Of a stretch of DNA of 28,838 nucleotides, positions 25,776-28,838 are shown in pieces; positions within the stretch are counted from its first letter, which is position 1; the number at the start of each line of letters is the position of its first letter. The notes beneath the pieces are model-generated. The model had not been told where the DNA came from and ran no database searches. It saw nothing but the letters and a program-made list of their open reading frames with translations. The translations under genes and the position numbers were made by a program. This DNA is from an uncultured Cellvibrio sp. (GTDB lineage Bacteria; Pseudomonadota; Gammaproteobacteria; Pseudomonadales; Cellvibrionaceae): assembly GCA_946481095.1 (NCBI GenBank), contig CAMLML010000063.1:1-28838 (forward strand), read 5' to 3'.

Positions 25776-26836
25776 GTCAGTATTTGGTGTTAGGTCATAT
25801 AGATGTACAAAATGCGAACTCTATTGCTGGACTGACTTGGGGGTTTCCTGCTGTAACTGGCTTCCTTGGTTTTACTCATGCATTAAATAGGAAATTATCT
25901 AGTCAATTTGATGGTAACTATGAGTGTGAGCTTTCGGGTTGTGCAGTAATTTCTCATGTTCATCAGAACAAAGTCTATCAGCCTAAAAAATATGCCGATT
26001 ATGAATTTCTGCAAAGTAAAAATCCTCCCGTTCTTGATATACATAAAAAATCATCGCCGCCAATTATTGAAGAAGGAAAGATGAATTTAACGGTTAGTTT
26101 AGTGATTGAGTTATCCGATTCGCTATCATTAAATACTGAGCTAATAAAGCAATTTGAAAATAATGTTTTGGATTGTTGTTGTAAACTACGTTTGGCTGGT
26201 GGAACGATTCTAAACATCAAGCATGTTAAGTTGCTATCCGCTAATACCCAACAGCAACAACTAACTATGCTGAGAAAAATAAAGCGGTTGATCATGCCCG
26301 GTTTCGTTTTAATTGATAGAAGTAATTATCTTCAAGAGCACTATCAAGGATTGTTGGCACAATATGATTCAGGAAAAAATGAAATTCCCACCCAGCTTGA
26401 TGCATGGCTAGATTTTTGTGCTTTGAAAAGCAAGGCAATACCAAGATTGGCGCAAGGCCAAACTGAACCTGACGACAATACACCAGCAGATTGGCAGTTT
26501 TTACCGAAACCTAGGTCAGGTTATTTGGTTCCGTTAATGGTTGGATATAAAGCCATTAGTGATTTATATGACGCGGGGAAAGTGGCCAACACCCGAGATG
26601 AGAAGACATCTACTTGTTTTGTTGAAGCTATACATTCGGTGGGCGAATGGAAAAGTATTCATTCGCTTGATTCAATTGAGCAAGTGATTTGGCGTTATGA
26701 ACATGATGGGCAGTGGTATTTATGCAAACAAAACCAATCGAAAAGTAACGACGAAAATGAACCAACAAAATTGATAGACAGCAATGAAGAATTACTCCAA
26801 ACCCTAAACTTTAATGATGCACTTAAATTATTTTGA
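25772..26836 (+). CDS. csy2: Csy2 (Cas5f), type I-F Cascade subunit
   Basis: Csy2 is a RAMP-fold protein that forms a heterodimer with Csy1 and holds the crRNA 5' handle. The N-terminus YLVLGHIDVQNANSIAGLTWGFPAVTGFLGF is typical, as is the later SGYLVPLMVGYKAISDLYD. Length is 354 aa, slightly more than in P. aeruginosa. The start overlaps the csy1 stop (ATGA), and csy3 begins 10 bases after its stop. G+C content is low. Confidence 0.92.
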   Translation: MSQYLVLGHIDVQNANSIAGLTWGFPAVTGFLGFTHALNRKLSSQFDGNYECELSGCAVISHVHQNKVYQPKKYADYEFLQSKNPPVLDIHKKSSPPIIEEGKMNLTVSLVIELSDSLSLNTELIKQFENNVLDCCCKLRLAGGTILNIKHVKLLSANTQQQQLTMLRKIKRLIMPGFVLIDRSNYLQEHYQGLLAQYDSGKNEIPTQLDAWLDFCALKSKAIPRLAQGQTEPDDNTPADWQFLPKPRSGYLVPLMVGYKAISDLYDAGKVANTRDEKTSTCFVEAIHSVGEWKSIHSLDSIEQVIWRYEHDGQWYLCKQNQSKSNDENEPTKLIDSNEELLQTLNFNDALKLF

Positions 26837-26846
26837 GGATTTCCTT

Positions 26847-27848
26847 ATGACTGATATAAATCTGCCTTCTGTGCTTGCCTTTGACCGAAAATTAGAACCT
26901 TCTGACGCTTTAATGTTTTCAGGGAGTTGGTCTGATATTGGTGATGATAAAAAGTGGTCACCAATAGAACTTTTTGAACGTCGCAATCGAGCTGTAAAGA
27001 GCAACTTTAAAAAGGAAGTCTTGGATGATGAGGAAAAATTGCAAGAGGCAATTAGGGAGGCCAACTTGTCTTGGGGCGATGATGCAGCGCTCGCACACAA
27101 TAACGATACATTAAAGCTAAGCTTTAGTTTGCGTGTTGTATCTGGCATAGAAAAACCATCGGTCTGCAATGATATTAACTTTGAGTCTTGTTTTAGAGAG
27201 CAGGTAAATGGATATGTGCAATCAAATTTAAGTGAGTTGTCAAACCGTTACGCTTATAACATAGCGAACGGTCGGTTTTTGTGGAGAAACAGAGTTGGTG
27301 CGCTAAATATAAAAGTGTTTGTGTCACATCCTACATTAAAGGATCCATTAAAATTTGATTCATATGATTTCGAGCTAAACCAAACTAATTCTGATGATGG
27401 AGATGTTATTTCTTTGGCTAACTTAATTAGCACGGGTTTGTCCGGTAGTGAGAGCGTTTTGTTAAAAGTATCTGCATTTGTTCAGCTCGGCGAAGGACAG
27501 AGAGTATGGCCTTCACAGGAGATGGTTTTAAATTCACCTAAAGGTGAGAAAAGTCGTCACTTATTTGGCTTGAATGGCCAAGCTGCAATGCACTGCGAAA
27601 AAATTGGTAATGCACTTAGAACTATCGATAATTGGTTTGCTGCTAATGCCAGTGACCCTATTGCAGTAGAGGCATACGGTTCTGTGACGCAACGTGGTGT
27701 GGCATACCGATCAAGTCGAAACGATTTTAAAACTTTGCTTCTCAGATGGCTCAATGGTGGAGATGTTTCTTTAACGGATAAGCATTTTGTTGTGGCTATG
27801 TTAATTCGGGGTGGTGTATTTGGTGAAAGCGGTGGTGATGAGGAGTAA
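26847..27848 (+). CDS. csy3: Csy3 (Cas7f), type I-F Cascade backbone subunit
   Basis: Six copies of Csy3 form the backbone along the crRNA spacer. The N-terminus PSVLAFDRKLEPSDALMFSGSW and later NGRFLWRNRVGA, SAFVQLGEGQRVWPSQEM and the GSVTQRGVAYRSS segment are characteristic. Length is 333 aa, close to the family norm. The frame is open from 26814 inside csy2, but the ATG at 26847 has GAGGA seven bases upstream and gives the family N-terminus. Confidence 0.95.
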   Translation: MTDINLPSVLAFDRKLEPSDALMFSGSWSDIGDDKKWSPIELFERRNRAVKSNFKKEVLDDEEKLQEAIREANLSWGDDAALAHNNDTLKLSFSLRVVSGIEKPSVCNDINFESCFREQVNGYVQSNLSELSNRYAYNIANGRFLWRNRVGALNIKVFVSHPTLKDPLKFDSYDFELNQTNSDDGDVISLANLISTGLSGSESVLLKVSAFVQLGEGQRVWPSQEMVLNSPKGEKSRHLFGLNGQAAMHCEKIGNALRTIDNWFAANASDPIAVEAYGSVTQRGVAYRSSRNDFKTLLLRWLNGGDVSLTDKHFVVAMLIRGGVFGESGGDEE

Positions 27849-27855
27849 TCAAATC

Positions 27856-28509
27856 ATGAACTATTACCAAGAACTCATCTTATTTGAAAATTCTGAAGTC
27901 GGCTTGGGCTTCATCTGGCAAAAAGTATTTCAACAAGTGCATATAGCACTTGTTGAAAATGGCTATGAGTCAGAGCGTAAGTTAAATGATAGTTCTGTAA
28001 AAATACTTAAAAATTCTAAAGTTGCAGTTTCCTTTCCTGAATATGGCGATAAAAAATTCTCTCTGGGTTCAAAGTTGCGATTATTTAGTGAAACGGAAGA
28101 GGAACTTGAAAAGCTGAACATTAATAATTGGCTAAATCGTTTAACTGACTACGTTCAAATAAGCTCAATTCAGCTTGTACCAGAAAGCGCAACGTTTATG
28201 GTTTTCAAACAGAAAAGAGTTAAAGGCGTGAAACGGTTGGAAGAATCTTTGAATAAAAAGGCAGAACACATCTCGAAAAAATATGGTGTTGATAAAAGTG
28301 AATGCCTTAAAGAGCTAAAATTAAAAAATCATTTTGAAAAAAGCCAATTACCTTTCATTCAGTTGGAAAGTCAAACCAGTAAACAGCGCGGTGAAAACGG
28401 TTTGTTTCAAATATTTATTGAAAAATTGGAATGTAGCGAGTCTGCTCATGGTGAATTCGACTGTTATGGTTTAGCGTTAAGTAAATCTGCCACCGTCCCC
28501 TGGTTCTAA
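27856..28509 (+). CDS. cas6f: Csy4 (Cas6f), crRNA-processing endoribonuclease
   Basis: Cas6f cuts the CRISPR transcript at the base of each repeat hairpin and stays bound to the crRNA 3' end. The start MNYYQELILFEN fits the family. His29, in QQVHIALVENG, corresponds to the catalytic histidine at the same number in P. aeruginosa Csy4. The basic helix VKGVKRLEESLNKK matches the arginine-rich RNA-binding helix, and the C-terminus FDCYGLALSKSATVPWF is diagnostic. Length is 217 aa against 187 in P. aeruginosa. AGGAG lies 10 bases before the ATG at 27856, so the longer frame from 27811 is not preferred. A terminator follows, and no CRISPR array is attached. Confidence 0.95.
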   Translation: MNYYQELILFENSEVGLGFIWQKVFQQVHIALVENGYESERKLNDSSVKILKNSKVAVSFPEYGDKKFSLGSKLRLFSETEEELEKLNINNWLNRLTDYVQISSIQLVPESATFMVFKQKRVKGVKRLEESLNKKAEHISKKYGVDKSECLKELKLKNHFEKSQLPFIQLESQTSKQRGENGLFQIFIEKLECSESAHGEFDCYGLALSKSATVPWF

Positions 28510-28519
28510 ACCCTTCGCG

Positions 28520-28558
28520 ATCCAATTCAATTCACCAGCGAATTGAATTGGATTTTTT
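28520..28558 (+). terminator. Rho-independent terminator closing the cas operon
   Basis: A perfect 14-base stem (28520-28533 with 28540-28553), loop ACCAGC and six T residues (28553-28558). It starts 11 bases after the cas6f stop. It separates the cas operon from dinD and from any array that might lie further on. Confidence 0.85.
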
Positions 28559-28574
28559 ACATCCATTCCCCATA

Positions 28575-28603
28575 TTGCCATCGATACTGTTTTTATATAC
28601 AGT
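28575..28603 (+). promoter_or_regulatory. Candidate promoter of dinD overlapping a LexA box
   Basis: TTGCCA (28575-28580), 17 bases, then TACAGT (28598-28603). The -10 lies partly inside the LexA-type operator at 28587-28602, the classical layout of an SOS-repressed promoter. Confidence 0.5.
28587..28602. promoter_or_regulatory. LexA-type SOS box upstream of dinD
   Basis: CTGTTTTTATATACAG matches CTGT-N8-ACAG with an all-A/T centre, and the flanking TA and TT also fit the extended consensus. It lies 41 bases before the dinD ATG. Gene identity and operator support each other, so this is a confident SOS box. Confidence 0.85.
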
Positions 28604-28643
28604 TCTGTCTCATCGAAGGCCAGTATATAAATGAAGGTTGATA

Positions 28644-28838
28644 ATGGAGCCGCAGCATATTCAAGCACTAACCGCCACATTTGAGGGGCACGCGCAAGAA
28701 ACAGAAAACGGGGTTGAGTATTGGCTTGCCCGAGACCTGCAACATCTGTTGGATTATGGCAAATGGGATAACTTTCAGAGCGTGATTTCCAAGGCTAAAA
28801 CGGCCTGTGAGTTGTCTGGCCATGCTATAGCTGATCAT
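28644..28838 (+). CDS. dinD: DNA damage-inducible protein D (5' part, cut by window end)
   Basis: The first 65 residues are visible and remain open at the window end. NGVEYWLARDLQHLLDYGKWDNF, split as EYWLARDL and LDYGKWDNF, matches the BRO-N/DinD N-terminal domain (family pattern W-AREL--LL-Y-KW-NF). DinD is an SOS-induced protein; in E. coli it opposes RecA filament activity in vitro. The ATG at 28644 has AAGG about six bases upstream. It follows the cas operon terminator by 85 bases and has its own LexA-type box. It stands where a type I-F array would usually begin. Confidence 0.85.
   Translation, partial: MEPQHIQALTATFEGHAQETENGVEYWLARDLQHLLDYGKWDNFQSVISKAKTACELSGHAIADH

Noticed and set aside
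28510..28838. CRISPR array after cas6f
   Set aside because: I looked for repeated 28-base units with a G/C hairpin of the I-F type. Only a single terminator stem, a LexA-type box and the dinD start are present.

Overview
The window comes from a gammaproteobacterium, probably of the Cellvibrio/Pseudomonas side of the class. This is inferred from the gene order rluC - HAD phosphatase - maf - yceD - rpmF - plsX - fabD - fabG - acpP - fabF - pabC - mltG, from the proteins themselves, and from a type I-F CRISPR-Cas operon. No rRNA, tRNA or CRISPR repeat was seen. No stretch over 300 bases lacks a gene.

Layout. (1) 26-3168: rluC and a HAD phosphatase on +, convergent with maf and an Ada-like alkyl-transfer repair protein on -. 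(2) 3255-10570: the ribosomal/fatty-acid/envelope cluster yceD-rpmF-plsX-fabD-fabG-acpP-fabF-pabC-mltG. It has a strong promoter before yceD and hairpin terminators after acpP and after fabF. The tmk-holB pair that usually follows mltG is absent. (3) 10687-14176: glnS and cysS, separated by an inverted pair of G/C-rich intergenic repeats, with a small membrane protein coupled to cysS. (4) 14195-15877, minus strand: a small membrane protein, a YpjD/CcsA-like membrane protein and an unrecognised 165-residue protein. (5) 16060-19712: ffh, a succinate-semialdehyde-type dehydrogenase and a WYL-domain regulator, tightly packed with no visible terminator. (6) 19713-28509: a 237-base control region, then a complete I-F operon cas1, cas2-cas3 fusion, csy1 (cas8f), csy2 (cas5f), csy3 (cas7f), csy4 (cas6f). 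(7) A terminator, a LexA-type operator and the start of dinD, cut by the window end.

The accessory part is the most interesting. The cas operon is bracketed by signals linked to DNA damage: a BrxR/CapW-like WYL regulator just upstream, a CTGT-N8-ACAG LexA-type box in the cas1 leader, and an SOS gene (dinD) with a box 14/16 identical to it where the CRISPR array would normally begin. This suggests, but does not prove, an SOS-responsive type I-F system. The array is not in the window. G+C content also drops sharply inside the cas2-cas3 gene near 21185, as if the adaptation and interference parts had different histories.

Gene calls rest on reading the translations and recognising family motifs. 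No database search was run.
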